A DNA stretch of 64,000 bases from Paraglaciecola sp. 20A4 (GTDB lineage: Bacteria; Pseudomonadota; Gammaproteobacteria; Enterobacterales; Alteromonadaceae): positions 203,252-267,251 of the forward strand of contig NZ_WTPY01000005.1 in assembly GCF_011378905.1 (NCBI RefSeq), written 5' to 3'. Below, one piece after another: positions 1 through 8,501 of this stretch. The notes beneath the pieces are model-generated. The model did not search any database. It saw nothing but the letters and a program-made list of their open reading frames with translations, and was not told the DNA's origin. Both the position numbers and the translations under genes were made by a program. Each line of letters starts with the position of its first letter. The stretch's first letter is position 1.

Positions 1-36
1 ATATTAAAAAAGGGTGCAAGCACCCTTTTTTAATAT
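1..36 (-). terminator. Rho-independent terminator of the small lipoprotein gene
   Basis: This is a perfect inverted repeat with 17-base arms (1-17 and 20-36) and a 2-base loop. The GC core GGGTGC/GCACCC is flanked by A6 and T6 runs. It lies directly downstream of the minus-strand lipoprotein gene and is symmetrical, so it could also end a plus-strand transcript entering from the left. Confidence 0.85.
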
Positions 37-62
37 CTTAGCTAGTTGACTGCTAAAGCAGA

Positions 63-257
63 TTAACAATCTGAATCTTTAGCGCCTGCACCTTCTTTCA
101 CATCTTCACATGCGTCTTCGATTGCATTGCCTGCATCAGTCGCCATTTCATCAACTTTCTCGCCTGCGTTTTCAGCATTGTTATCGTTACACGCTGTCAC
201 TAAAGTAAGTGAGCTAACAACCATTGCTAAAAGGGTAAATTTCTTAAGTAAGTTCAT
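63..257 (-). CDS. Small lipoprotein, 64 aa, unknown function
   Basis: The N-terminus has a lipoprotein signal: two lysines, a hydrophobic stretch and a lipobox ending VTAC, with the modified Cys at residue 23. The mature part is about 42 residues, acidic and Asn/Ala/Glu rich, with two further Cys, one of them at the C-terminus. It resembles entericidin-sized or YgdI-like small lipoproteins in size only, and I do not recognise a family with known function. The upstream sequence carries GGAG close to the ATG, and a strong terminator follows. With DUF1328 and Pmp3 genes nearby it could belong to an envelope stress group, which is inference. Confidence 0.8.
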   Translation of the reverse strand: MNLLKKFTLLAMVVSSLTLVTACNDNNAENAGEKVDEMATDAGNAIEDACEDVKEGAGAKDSDC

Positions 258-303
258 TGTCGATCTCCGTAATTAATTAAAAGTAATATGGTATAAAGTA
301 AAT

Positions 304-480
304 TTAGACTTTTGGACCCTTACCGCGGATAGCATTTGCTACCAAAGACAAGACCAATAGCACTAAAAATACAAAGAAAATAATTTTTGCAATTCCTGCG
401 GCTGTCCCGGCGATTCCACCGAAACCCATTACGCCAGCCAAGATTGCGATAATTAAAAATGTTAATGCCCAACCCAACAT
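304..480 (-). CDS. DUF1328 family small membrane protein (YtjA-like), 58 aa
   Basis: Translating the minus strand from the ATG at 478-480 gives a 58-residue protein starting [16 protein letters not shown] and ending IRGKGPKV. It has two hydrophobic segments (about residues 4-26 and 30-52) joined by a Gly-rich turn ([11 protein letters not shown]). This is the pattern of the DUF1328/YtjA family, small inner-membrane proteins often linked to stress responses. An AAGGAG ribosome site sits 7 bases before the ATG. The gene is monocistronic, 46 bases upstream of the lipoprotein gene. Confidence 0.88.
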   Translation of the reverse strand: MLGWALTFLIIAILAGVMGFGGIAGTAAGIAKIIFFVFLVLLVLSLVANAIRGKGPKV

Positions 481-695
481 AATATTCTCCTTAAGTATTC
501 AAAACTGTATTCAAATTTGGATGTCGAATAACTTAATGCGCTAATCGTGCCACACCAATAAAAAATTATAAATAACTGATTTTATTGATAAATTACAAAA
601 CTATTAGGGTATTGAAATGATGATGTGTAACGAGAAGTTGAAATATTTACAATTTGAAAAGGAACAATTTTCGAAACCCTTTATACAACTTCCCT

Positions 696-1673
696 TTATT
701 TCAAACACAGTTCTGTTAACAAAGGGAAGTGATCAGAGCCAATTTCCGGTAAGCGCGACAAATTCACCAATTCAAAGTGTTCGCTGTGAAATACGTGGTC
801 CAGTGGCCAGCGCGCTAAAACATGTTGAGCGTGAAAGGTGTTAAACGCGCCACGGCCAATACGCGGGTCGCACAATCCACTTACTCGCAGAAATGCTTGG
901 GTGGTCGGTGACCAAGCCACATCATTTAAATCTCCACTTACTATGATGGGCAACGTGCTGTCGTCATCCTCTAAGGCAATTTGTTTAGCCAACCCTAACA
1001 GTTCTCTGTCACGTTCAGTGGCTTCTTCATTCTCTGTGGGGCTTGGGGGGGCAGGATGAACAAAATGGCATTGTATTTTTTCACCACTTTCAAGTTCAGC
1101 CACACAGTGGACTGATGGCACTCCCTTCTCTACTCGCTCGGCGGTTTTAATATCACTAAGAGGAAGGCGGCTAAAAACATGCATACCGTATAAGTTTTCC
1201 AGTGGGAAATTCACCCGATATGGATAGGCGTCGTGCAAAGGTGATAATGCGTCTTGCCACCACTGATTACTCTCTAAAGTGACTAGAATGTGTGGCTTTT
1301 CTTGTACCACCAGCTTAATGAGTTTAGGTGCATCGTGATTTGTCATCAGCACGTTAGCATTGATGATTTTAATACTGCGCTTAAAATCAGGTGCGTAGTT
1401 CTTGCTAACCATGGGTCGAACGATTGTTGTATAAGGTAATATCCAGTGTATTTGGTAGGCAAGTGCAGCAAAATTGACTACCAGCAATCCGGCCATATAT
1501 GACAGGTTTTGATGGTAAATCCCCCCAATCGCTAATAAGTTCAGCGTGAGCAACGCGGCTATTTGCAAACGGGGAAATTCCCACACTCGCACTGTCCAGT
1601 GATCGCTTGGCACTAATGGTAATAAGGTGAGTGTTAACAGGAAACACGTTGAAATAATAAAAGTTGTAAACAT
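696..1673 (-). CDS. Endonuclease/exonuclease/phosphatase family protein, membrane-anchored
   Basis: This 325-residue protein has an N-terminal membrane region (about residues 1-85, with three to four hydrophobic segments) followed by an EEP domain. Visible EEP motifs are SGDLNDVAW (catalytic Asp/Asn, near residue 245), LDHVFHS and the C-terminal SDHFPLLTEL with the catalytic Asp-His pair. Similar proteins (YafD-like and relatives) place a DNase I-fold phosphodiesterase domain at the periplasmic face of the inner membrane; the substrate is unknown. Plus-strand open frames across this gene (for example 617-844) are shadows. A GAGAG stretch precedes the ATG. The gene is followed on its left by a gap of about 215 bases with no visible feature. 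Confidence 0.85.
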   Translation of the reverse strand: MFTTFIISTCFLLTLTLLPLVPSDHWTVRVWEFPRLQIAALLTLNLLAIGGIYHQNLSYMAGLLVVNFAALAYQIHWILPYTTIVRPMVSKNYAPDFKRSIKIINANVLMTNHDAPKLIKLVVQEKPHILVTLESNQWWQDALSPLHDAYPYRVNFPLENLYGMHVFSRLPLSDIKTAERVEKGVPSVHCVAELESGEKIQCHFVHPAPPSPTENEEATERDRELLGLAKQIALEDDDSTLPIIVSGDLNDVAWSPTTQAFLRVSGLCDPRIGRGAFNTFHAQHVLARWPLDHVFHSEHFELVNLSRLPEIGSDHFPLLTELCLK

Positions 1674-1734
1674 CTTCGCTCTCAGTTTTAGTCAAAGGCT
1701 ATCAGTGGAACCAGGTTGCTTTTAACCTAGACGT

Positions 1735-2865
1735 TTAGCTTATAGGATAAATAACCCGTAGGTTATTAATACTTTTTGGCCTGGGCGATGCAGGCAAGTA
1801 CACGGTCTTATCGACTTTAATATCGAGTGATTTAATGAACGCATTTTTAATAATAGCGCTAATCGCCGGCCATAGGGGTGTTTCGATATCATCGATTTGT
1901 CCTTGAAGTGGAACCCGAGTGGCAATAAGGTCCTTTTTGCCCCCTTCAAATAATTCAGATATCCCGCCCGCTGCAGCTTCAAACAACCATTGAAAAGGGT
2001 TGTCACCGTCTTTCACAACGTCTTCTTGCCAATCAAATACAGACAGGTCGTATATTCCGGCTTTCACGTAACCACTTACTTTCCCTTGTTCTGAGGCAAA
2101 TTCCATGGCGAAGTCGATTTGACCTGCTTCGACATCAAAGGGCGAGTAAAAGCTTATGACGTGGTCGATATGCTTGACGGGCAAGCGCTGCATTTCTACA
2201 TCTACATTAAAGGTGGGTTTGCTAGCATAGGGGTCATACGATCCAGAAACGGTTAATGGGCAAACGCCAGCAATTTCTGCGTCTAACTCAAGATGTGTTA
2301 CCAATGAACCTGAGCGTTGCTTGCTGTTGGTTAGATTACTAATTTGACCGTGCACATCAGTGATTTCGGTCAAGGTCTTGCGCTCAGCGCTGATGGTTTC
2401 GAACATCAAGCGTCCATCAATTATGTCAATTCGATCAATCGAAAAGGGCACTAGACGATTCGCTAGGGTGATCCAAGTTTGTTCATTTTGCGCATCTTTA
2501 TTGATTTCTTCAGTTCGTTGATCGTTATCAGCATAATAGAACTGTGGTTTTAAAAATGTCATTTCAGACACTATACTGCCGTTGAATAGCGCTGACCAAA
2601 GCACAGATATATCTAGCTGCTCAATACTGATAAGCGGTTTTTGTAGGCCACCATCCACTAAGTTTAGCTCAATGTCTTTGACCTGATATGCGCCGCGGTA
2701 CAAGGCAATGCTCACATCCCCCACCTGGCCACTTAAACCCGGTGTGGTTTTAATAGCATAATTTACGCTCATCTCTAGTGCATAAGGAGCAACAAGTCTC
2801 AGCGCCACCAAGACAACCGCTAAACTAAGTAGGGTGATCAAAGTCTTACGCTGACGCTTTGCCAT
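1735..2865 (-). CDS. AsmA/DUF748-like envelope protein, 376 aa
   Basis: There is a single N-terminal transmembrane helix (residues about 7-27, after the basic MAKRQRK). It is followed by an all-beta-looking region with repeated amphipathic strands (GDVSIALYRGAYQVKDIELN, later VHGQISNLTN and GSLVTHLELDAEIAG). This pattern is typical of the DUF748/AsmA group, whose large members form lipid-transporting bridges between the two membranes. At 376 residues it is much shorter than TamB/YhdP-type bridges, so a role in phospholipid transport is only suggested by family. The start is chosen at the ATG before the Lys/Arg-rich leader, with GGAGCG upstream. The Pmp3 gene lies upstream on the same strand. 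Confidence 0.7.
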   Translation of the reverse strand: MAKRQRKTLITLLSLAVVLVALRLVAPYALEMSVNYAIKTTPGLSGQVGDVSIALYRGAYQVKDIELNLVDGGLQKPLISIEQLDISVLWSALFNGSIVSEMTFLKPQFYYADNDQRTEEINKDAQNEQTWITLANRLVPFSIDRIDIIDGRLMFETISAERKTLTEITDVHGQISNLTNSKQRSGSLVTHLELDAEIAGVCPLTVSGSYDPYASKPTFNVDVEMQRLPVKHIDHVISFYSPFDVEAGQIDFAMEFASEQGKVSGYVKAGIYDLSVFDWQEDVVKDGDNPFQWLFEAAAGGISELFEGGKKDLIATRVPLQGQIDDIETPLWPAISAIIKNAFIKSLDIKVDKTVYLPASPRPKSINNLRVIYPIS

Positions 2866-2891
2866 TTTTCGCTCCGGGTATAGATAGCATT

Positions 2892-2910
2892 CACCCGCTG
2901 TACGCGGGTG
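2892..2910. repeat. Short GC-rich inverted repeat between the DUF748 and Pmp3 genes
   Basis: The arms CACCCGC and GCGGGTG enclose a 5-base loop, extended by two A-T pairs. There is no following U-run on either strand. It may be a weak terminator or a processing hairpin downstream of the Pmp3 gene. Confidence 0.5.
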
Positions 2911-2943
2911 AAAGTAATTTAAACAAGTAGAAATTTCACGCTG

Positions 2944-2973
2944 CAGCGACGTTTTTACAGCCTAACGTCGCTG
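2944..2973 (-). repeat. Inverted repeat just downstream of the Pmp3 gene
   Basis: Perfect 10-base arms (CAGCGACGTT and AACGTCGCTG) enclose a 10-base loop and begin 14 bases after the Pmp3 stop on the minus strand. The position fits a transcript 3' end, but there is no clear U-run on the minus strand, so the call as terminator is tentative. Confidence 0.5.
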
Positions 2974-2986
2974 GCGTTTTAAGCAC

Positions 2987-3145
2987 TTAACGTTTAGCGA
3001 TAATCCATACAGCATGGATGATCCCTGGAATGTAACCAAATAAGGTAAGCAGGATATTCAGCCAAAACGCGCCGCCCAGACCAACTTGAAGGAATACACC
3101 CAATGGTGGAAGTAAAATAGCAATGATGATTCTGATTAGATCCAT
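2987..3145 (-). CDS. Pmp3/YqaE family small hydrophobic protein, 52 aa
   Basis: The protein MDLIRIIIAILLPPLGVFL continues with two membrane spans and the Pmp3 hallmark LPPLGVFLQVG plus FGYIPGIIHAVW. The family (YqaE in E. coli, Pmp3 in yeast) consists of proteolipids of about 50 residues tied to membrane potential and salt/osmotic stress. A longer frame opens at 3214, but the ATG at 3143-3145 is preferred: it has AGGAG at the right distance and gives the usual family length of 52 residues. The nearby BrkB and MscS genes also point to a membrane-stress neighbourhood. Confidence 0.9.
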   Translation of the reverse strand: MDLIRIIIAILLPPLGVFLQVGLGGAFWLNILLTLFGYIPGIIHAVWIIAKR

Positions 3146-3232
3146 AATAAAGCTCCTATCTTTTCTGTGTAATTGAAAATGTAATACATTGTTTGTTGAT
3201 ACTGAACAAAGCAATTAGTGTTCCTACTTTTC

Positions 3233-3258
3233 AAAAAAGGACTAATCGTCTTTTTTTT
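3233..3258 (-). terminator. Terminator overlapping the 3' end of the BrkB-family gene
   Basis: A hairpin of A6-GGAC and GTC-T8 with a 5-base loop spans the stop codon of the minus-strand gene. On the minus strand it ends in a T6 run. Confidence 0.65.
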
Positions 3259-4210
3259 GTAAATCGTCTGGGCGCGTATCCGCTACGTGCGCACCTCTTT
3301 TACCTGGTGCTTTGTCGTCCCCATGGGTGCTGTCTCTTTCTGTCTGATGCTCCATGGCGGCATTAAACTCTGCACCGAGCAAAATGATAAACGCCGTTAG
3401 ATAAAACCACATCAGCAACACCACTACACTGCCCAAAGAACCGTAAGTTTTGTCGTATTGACCAAATTGACCTAAGTAATAAGAAAAGCAGAATGAAAAT
3501 ATTGCCCATAAGCTACTGGCTAGTACGGACCCTGGCGTTACCCAGCGCCACTTGGCTCTGCGTCTGTGCGGCCCGTATCGGTAAAAAGCAGCAAGCGCAA
3601 TGTTGAATACCAATGCCAGAAACGGCCATGTAAGCCACTGTACAATCACGACGCCGTAATCATGCAGGCCTATATAAGTAAATAGGATAGGCAGCACCGC
3701 GATAGTAAAAAGTGCCGCTACCATTATTGCAACCGCACTGGTGGTGAGCACTAAGCGCATCACCAACATCATCAAAATCCCGCGGTTTTGACGTTGCCCA
3801 TATGTGATATTACAAGCAGTTACCATCGCCTGAGCCCCTTTACTTGCGCTCCATACGGCAAACAAAGTACTTAACACAACGCCTGTACTTAGCGCTCGAT
3901 TTGACTTACTAATGATGCGTTCCACTTGTGCCTGTATAATATCTCGCGCTTGGTCAGGTATTACCCCGATAAGTTGATTCAAATGCTGTTGTAATTCATC
4001 CGGAGACACGATTAACCCATAAACGGATATAAATGCTGCAAGCATCGGAAATATCGCCAAAAGAAAATAAAAGCCAACCCCTGCGGCAATCAAAGACAGA
4101 TTGTCATCGAGCATTTTTTTCACGGTGCGACGTAAAATATCCCACCAACCACGAAGTGGAATTTGATTGGGGGTAGTTGCTTTTTCTCCACGTATAGAAC
4201 TCACGGGCAT
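3242..4210 (-). CDS. YihY/BrkB family inner-membrane protein
   Basis: This 322-residue protein is predicted to have six transmembrane segments spread over residues about 35-275. It shows the family signatures SLIAAGVGFYFLLAIFP near the N-terminus and GSVVVLLMWFYLTAFIILLGAEFNA near residue 250. The C-terminal tail (about 45 residues) is hydrophilic, Asp/Lys rich and poorly conserved in this family. The family was once annotated as ribonuclease BN by mistake; its true function is uncertain, and transport or envelope roles have been proposed. It is divergent from the MscS gene, with 108 bases between the starts. Confidence 0.9.
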   Translation of the reverse strand: MPVSSIRGEKATTPNQIPLRGWWDILRRTVKKMLDDNLSLIAAGVGFYFLLAIFPMLAAFISVYGLIVSPDELQQHLNQLIGVIPDQARDIIQAQVERIISKSNRALSTGVVLSTLFAVWSASKGAQAMVTACNITYGQRQNRGILMMLVMRLVLTTSAVAIMVAALFTIAVLPILFTYIGLHDYGVVIVQWLTWPFLALVFNIALAAFYRYGPHRRRAKWRWVTPGSVLASSLWAIFSFCFSYYLGQFGQYDKTYGSLGSVVVLLMWFYLTAFIILLGAEFNAAMEHQTERDSTHGDDKAPGKRGAHVADTRPDDLQKKDD

Positions 4211-4318
4211 ATCCTTCTTTTATTTTGTACACTGAAAACGGCGTGGCACCTATCTTGCGTCACACTTAACTCAATACTAATAAGCGCAAAGCGCAAATGA
4301 AAAACTATTAGGTGACTT

Positions 4319-5473
4319 ATGCACTCCATTATTCGTTCTTCTAAAAACATCGTTTTTGTCATATCACTGATACTGTCTTATGCCATATTCGTGCCCGCAG
4401 CATCAGCTCAAGCGACTTCTGCTGAAGAGCCATTGATGACTCAACCGTTAGATGTATGGATTGATGTAACCCACTTATGGCACAACGTCGTTAAAGCATT
4501 ACCCATGCTTGCTCTTGGGTTGGCGTTCTTTATTATCTGTTATGCGTTAGCTAAACCGCTTTCTACTTTGCTTGTTAGGCCTATTGGCTACGTCAGCCAA
4601 AGTGAGTTAATTAAGCTTGTCACTAGGCGCACCATTAGCATGCTGATTATTTTGCTCGGCCTTTATGTATTCTTGCGATTCGCTGGCTTAAGTGAGTTTG
4701 CATTAGCCATTGTGAGTGGTACGGGTGTGATGGGCTTAATACTAGGTTTTGCATTTCGCGACATTGCAGAGAACTTTATATCAAGCCTACTGTTAAGCGT
4801 GCAAAAACCCTTTAAAATTGATGATGTTATTGAGGTGCAAGGGCAGCTAGGCATAGTAAAACAAGTGACGGCAAGAGCCACTACCCTAGTTGACTTCGAT
4901 GGTAATCATATACAAATTCCTAACGCGACCATTTACAAAAATATTATTCGTAACCTTACTGCCAATCCTAAAATGCGCGGTAAGTTCATTATAGGGATCG
5001 GTTACGACTCGAGTATTTTAGAAGCCCAGCAATTGGCAACAAAAGTACTCAATTCACAGGCCACCATTTTGCAAGACCCAGAACCACAGGTGCTGGTCGA
5101 TGAGTTAGGTTCGTCTACAGTGAATTTAAAAGTTTACTTTTGGATTGATGCCCAGCAGTACAGCTTGCTAAAGGTGTCTTCAATGTTGATGCGCCTGATC
5201 ATGCGTGAATTTGAAAGGAACAACATCAGTATGCCAGACGATGCCCGTGAGATTATATTTCCCCAAGGTGTGCCGGTTCATCAGATATCCACCCTGCAAA
5301 CTAGCGCAGACGGTGAGACTCAAGAGCAACGCGCGTTGGCCGCTAAAAGCGACGCTATTGAACAAGACAGCGAAAATAGCCACCATGAAGACGATTTAAC
5401 CAGTGATGCTCACGATATACGCGAGCAAGCGAAACAAGCCAGAGACCCTGAGCAGGGACAAAATATATTATAA
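4319..5473 (+). CDS. MscS-family small-conductance mechanosensitive channel
   Basis: This 384-residue protein has a probable signal peptide (residues 1-30, cut near ASAQA) and three membrane helices (about 55-78, 98-118 and 125-150). The last has the Gly/Ala pore-lining pattern, followed by GLILGFAFRDIAENFISSLLL, the MscS core. The beta domain (PFKIDDVIEVQGQLGIVKQVTARATTL) and the C-terminal alpha/beta domain follow. The last 75 residues are charged and variable. It opens under membrane tension to release solutes on hypo-osmotic shock. AGGTGA precedes the ATG. It is monocistronic, with a terminator after the stop. Confidence 0.93.
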   Translation: MHSIIRSSKNIVFVISLILSYAIFVPAASAQATSAEEPLMTQPLDVWIDVTHLWHNVVKALPMLALGLAFFIICYALAKPLSTLLVRPIGYVSQSELIKLVTRRTISMLIILLGLYVFLRFAGLSEFALAIVSGTGVMGLILGFAFRDIAENFISSLLLSVQKPFKIDDVIEVQGQLGIVKQVTARATTLVDFDGNHIQIPNATIYKNIIRNLTANPKMRGKFIIGIGYDSSILEAQQLATKVLNSQATILQDPEPQVLVDELGSSTVNLKVYFWIDAQQYSLLKVSSMLMRLIMREFERNNISMPDDAREIIFPQGVPVHQISTLQTSADGETQEQRALAAKSDAIEQDSENSHHEDDLTSDAHDIREQAKQARDPEQGQNIL

Positions 5474-5557
5474 ATGATTGATAGTTAATTGGCTTTTAGA
5501 TGATGACTGCTGGCTTCCATTAAGCGGCTAACGGCTGCTAAATAGTGGCTCTTAACG

Positions 5558-5591
5558 AGTAGCCAATCGCACTGGCTACTTCTCTTTTTTT
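5558..5591 (+). terminator. Terminator of the MscS gene
   Basis: Perfect 8-base arms AGTAGCCA/TGGCTACT enclose a 7-base loop and are followed by TCTCTTTTTTT. The T-run lies inside the 3' end of the convergent MFS gene, whose stop codon is part of the stem. Confidence 0.8.
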
Positions 5592-6763
5592 AGCCAGTAG
5601 CTTTGCGCCAGACCAAGGATCAAGAAGCCTGTCATCAGTGCGATAATGTGTTCGTTTATCATTGGATACACCAGCGCATAAAACCCACCAAAGGCGAGTA
5701 ATACATAACCCACTACTGTGTTCGCTGTCGCCACGTATTGAGTGCGCGTATCGCCGCTAGCAATATCGAGCAAATAGGTCTTTCTGGCCGTTCTTACCCC
5801 AGCGTATCCAACCGATAATAAAAAGAACAAACCTACATTTAACCAAAGCGACCCCATTTGGTAGAAAAAATAGAATGCCCCACCGGCGATAACGCAAATG
5901 GCGCTGGCGATACGTATAGTCAGTACTGCGCTTTTATCAGACCATGTGCCCCAAATATAAGAAGACAGAAATGCCGCAAGTGAGCTGGCAGCAATAAAAT
6001 ACGGCAGCTGAAAGGTGTCATCTTGACTGGACGTGATGCTAACAAAAAATGGCGCTATTAAGGCGCTGTGCAGTAACAAACAGCGGCTAATAATCAAATG
6101 AACCAATGCAGCGTCCCCTTTTAGGGTCTGCAAAAAAGAGTCACCGCGGCGATCACGTTCTGATTTGACCTCAGCATTCAAAGCTAAAGACACAGGTAAA
6201 GTAGCAATAAACAGTAGGCTCGCGAAACTTATGATAAATAGTAACCAGTGCTGCTCGAACTGCTCTTTACCTAAAATTAATGCCCCTGCGCTAAGTAAAG
6301 ACAGTAGACCAGATATTCCACTGGCTATACCCACTAACTTACCCCGGCGCCCCTTTTCAATTAGCGCGCCTTCCATGTCTTTCATCGTCAAGGAACAAAG
6401 GGCCCGGCCTAGACTTAGTACAACCAATAGGAGCAGAATGCTGACTCCTGCATAAAAAGCGTCAAACAGCGCTACTGCTGGCACCATACCCAATATGGCA
6501 AGTGCTTGCACCATCACCCCAATTCGCCATACGCGTTGGCGCTTAACGTACTTTTCAATTCGATGTTTTAATGGCCACTGAGGGATAAGTGAGCCTGATT
6601 CTCGGATGGGGACCAAGAGAGAAATCATCCAACTTGGTGCACCTATGCTGGTTAACACCCATGGTAAGGTCGTTTTAGCGGATATTAAGATATCCGCCAG
6701 TTTGGTCATTGTTGATATTACAACCAAGCGCAGGAAGGCATTAACGCTGCTGTTTTGACTCAA
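5576..6763 (-). CDS. Major facilitator superfamily transporter, 395 aa
   Basis: Twelve hydrophobic segments span the protein, with MFS-like loops (for example WGTWSDKSAVLTIRIASAICVIAGG between helices 8 and 9). The substrate cannot be told from sequence. The start is a TTG at 6761-6763 supported by AGGG 7 bases upstream; the first in-frame ATG would remove 18 residues and part of helix 1, so TTG is preferred. The gene sits alone, convergent with the MscS gene and 63 bases downstream of nhaA on the same strand. Confidence 0.85.
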   Translation of the reverse strand: MSQNSSVNAFLRLVVISTMTKLADILISAKTTLPWVLTSIGAPSWMISLLVPIRESGSLIPQWPLKHRIEKYVKRQRVWRIGVMVQALAILGMVPAVALFDAFYAGVSILLLLVVLSLGRALCSLTMKDMEGALIEKGRRGKLVGIASGISGLLSLLSAGALILGKEQFEQHWLLFIISFASLLFIATLPVSLALNAEVKSERDRRGDSFLQTLKGDAALVHLIISRCLLLHSALIAPFFVSITSSQDDTFQLPYFIAASSLAAFLSSYIWGTWSDKSAVLTIRIASAICVIAGGAFYFFYQMGSLWLNVGLFFLLSVGYAGVRTARKTYLLDIASGDTRTQYVATANTVVGYVLLAFGGFYALVYPMINEHIIALMTGFLILGLAQSYWLKKEK

Positions 6764-6826
6764 TGTTTAACCCTTGAAAAGGAATAACAGTAAGCTCAGT
6801 ATGTTAACAAGTGTTTTTAAGATCAA

Positions 6827-8245
6827 CTACTCTTGGTCAGTTTGTGGCAAGCCAGCCTTATTATGTTGCTCGTCTTTGGGTTCAGCTTGCTCTTCATACT
6901 TAATTAACAAAAATACGCTTGTGCCTATCACAGCCGCTATCACTGAGCCGGCTAAAATCCCTAGTTTCGCTTGCGCCAATAGCTCTGGATGAGCAGCAAA
7001 CCCTAGAGAGGCGATAAACAGTGACATAGTAAATCCTACTCCTGCTAAACAGGCCAACGCAAAAACATGAGCGAACCCCAGACCTTTAGGTAATCGAGAG
7101 AGCCCACTTTTTATGGCTATCCAAGCGAACAAGCTTATGCCAATCACTTTGCCCAAGACCATGGCGCTGGCGACACCAATAAACACCACGGATTCTAATA
7201 TTTCGCTAAGATCTACTGGAAGCGCTACTCCCGCATTGATAAACGCAAAAATAGGTAGAATGATTAAACTTACAGGTCGATTTAGCACATGGCCCCAACG
7301 CTGAATAGGTGTGGTTGTCATGGCTGCGATGTCTTGTGCTTGCTCTACTAATTCGTGTTGATCTTGCTGCTCTAAAATGGATTTATCCTTACGATCATTT
7401 TCCTCGAAACGATTTAGCACGCTGCGCATATTTTTCGCAAACCAGGTGCTTTGGGCGTAGGGCTTAGTGGGCACCGCTAACGCAGCCAAGATACCAGCTG
7501 CCGTCGCGTGCACTCCCGATTGCAGCACAAACCACCAAAGCAGAATGCCCCCAACCATATAAAAAATGGGTCGTCGAAACCCAAGTAGATTTAGGGCAAA
7601 CAAGCCGAGTAGCGTTAAGCCTGCGAATCCCATGGATGTCAGATGAATGTTTTCGGTATAAAAAATCCCGATAACCGCGACAGCACCCATGTCATCCACT
7701 ATCGCTAAAGCAGAAAGCGTCACGGCTGCTGAACGTGGCGCCTTACTGCCCAGCAACGCTAATATGCCTAAGGCAAATGCGGTGTCAGTTGCCATGGGAA
7801 TGCCCCAACCTCGCATCGCTTCATCGACGCCTGAGAGGGCAACACCAGCATAAATGCCTGCAGGGAGTAACATGCCACCAATTGCCATTGCGATAACCAG
7901 ACTTGAGTCACGAAAGTCTTTTAAATCACCCACCAAGCACTCGTATTTGATCTCTAGACCAAGCAAGAAGAAAAACAGCACCATTAAACCGTCGTTCACC
8001 CAAGTATGCAGGGAGTGGCTTATCGCAGAATCTCCTAAGGAAATGCTAAATGCCATATGACTTATCTTTTCGTAGGCTTCATGCCACTGGGAATTGGCAA
8101 TGACCATGGCGGCAATCGCTGCAAAAAGTAGGGTAATACTGGCGGTGGCTTGGCTTTTAAAAAATTGCTCAAACGAGCAAATGAAATGATTAAATTTACG
8201 CTCTAAAGGGGCCAGTTCGCGATCTTTGTCTTTAAGCTGATTCAT
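6827..8245 (-). CDS. nhaA: Na+/H+ antiporter NhaA
   Basis: This 472-residue NhaA exchanges two protons for one sodium ion at the inner membrane and supports growth at high salt and alkaline pH. The signature ALAIVDDMGAVAVIGIFYT carries the paired Asp of the ion site (Asp163-Asp164 in E. coli), and MATDTAFALGILALLG carries the conserved TM4 Thr-Asp. It is longer than E. coli NhaA (388 aa) because of an N-terminal extension of about 25 residues, a hydrophilic loop near residues 285-325 and a charged C-terminal tail. The ATG at 8243-8245 is chosen over a GTG three codons upstream. A terminator for the upstream proBA unit sits before it, so it has its own promoter. Confidence 0.95.
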   Translation of the reverse strand: MNQLKDKDRELAPLERKFNHFICSFEQFFKSQATASITLLFAAIAAMVIANSQWHEAYEKISHMAFSISLGDSAISHSLHTWVNDGLMVLFFFLLGLEIKYECLVGDLKDFRDSSLVIAMAIGGMLLPAGIYAGVALSGVDEAMRGWGIPMATDTAFALGILALLGSKAPRSAAVTLSALAIVDDMGAVAVIGIFYTENIHLTSMGFAGLTLLGLFALNLLGFRRPIFYMVGGILLWWFVLQSGVHATAAGILAALAVPTKPYAQSTWFAKNMRSVLNRFEENDRKDKSILEQQDQHELVEQAQDIAAMTTTPIQRWGHVLNRPVSLIILPIFAFINAGVALPVDLSEILESVVFIGVASAMVLGKVIGISLFAWIAIKSGLSRLPKGLGFAHVFALACLAGVGFTMSLFIASLGFAAHPELLAQAKLGILAGSVIAAVIGTSVFLLIKYEEQAEPKDEQHNKAGLPQTDQE

Positions 8246-8330
8246 ACTCGTCACTCGTTATATTGGCAGAAGCCGTGGGCAAGAGTCGCGAGCAATGCGA
8301 GGCAAACATTAATCGGTAACCACAGATACA

Positions 8331-8363
8331 AAAATGGAGTTAACACTTGCGTGTTAACTCCAT
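8331..8363 (-). terminator. Terminator between proA and nhaA
   Basis: Perfect 13-base arms (ATGGAGTTAACAC and its complement) enclose a 4-base TTGC-type loop, followed on the minus strand by TTTTTG. It lies 139 bases downstream of the proA stop and separates the proBA transcript from nhaA. Confidence 0.8.
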
Positions 8364-8463
8364 CGAATATGCAAAACCGATTGCTGTTTAACATGACAAC
8401 AGTGCTCAAGATTCAATGAATACCTATTGTCAATGCAGGAACCTAGCCAACCTCAGTTAGCGT

Positions 8464-8489
8464 AGATTAAGGAGTATGCCCCTTAATCT
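8464..8489 (-). repeat. Inverted repeat directly downstream of proA
   Basis: Perfect 9-base arms AGATTAAGG/CCTTAATCT enclose an 8-base loop, starting 13 bases after the proA stop on the minus strand. There is no U-run, so it is more likely a 3'-end-stabilising hairpin than the terminator proper. Confidence 0.5.
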
Positions 8490-8501
8490 GAAAGGCGTTA
8501 T

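Noticed and set aside
617..1059. Two plus-strand open frames of 73-75 codons
   Set aside because: They lie mostly opposite the endonuclease/exonuclease/phosphatase gene, lack family features and have no ribosome sites. They are shadows of the real gene.
1405..1695. Minus-strand 96-codon frame overlapping the start of the EEP gene
   Set aside because: It is a shifted frame within the EEP gene with no recognisable domain.
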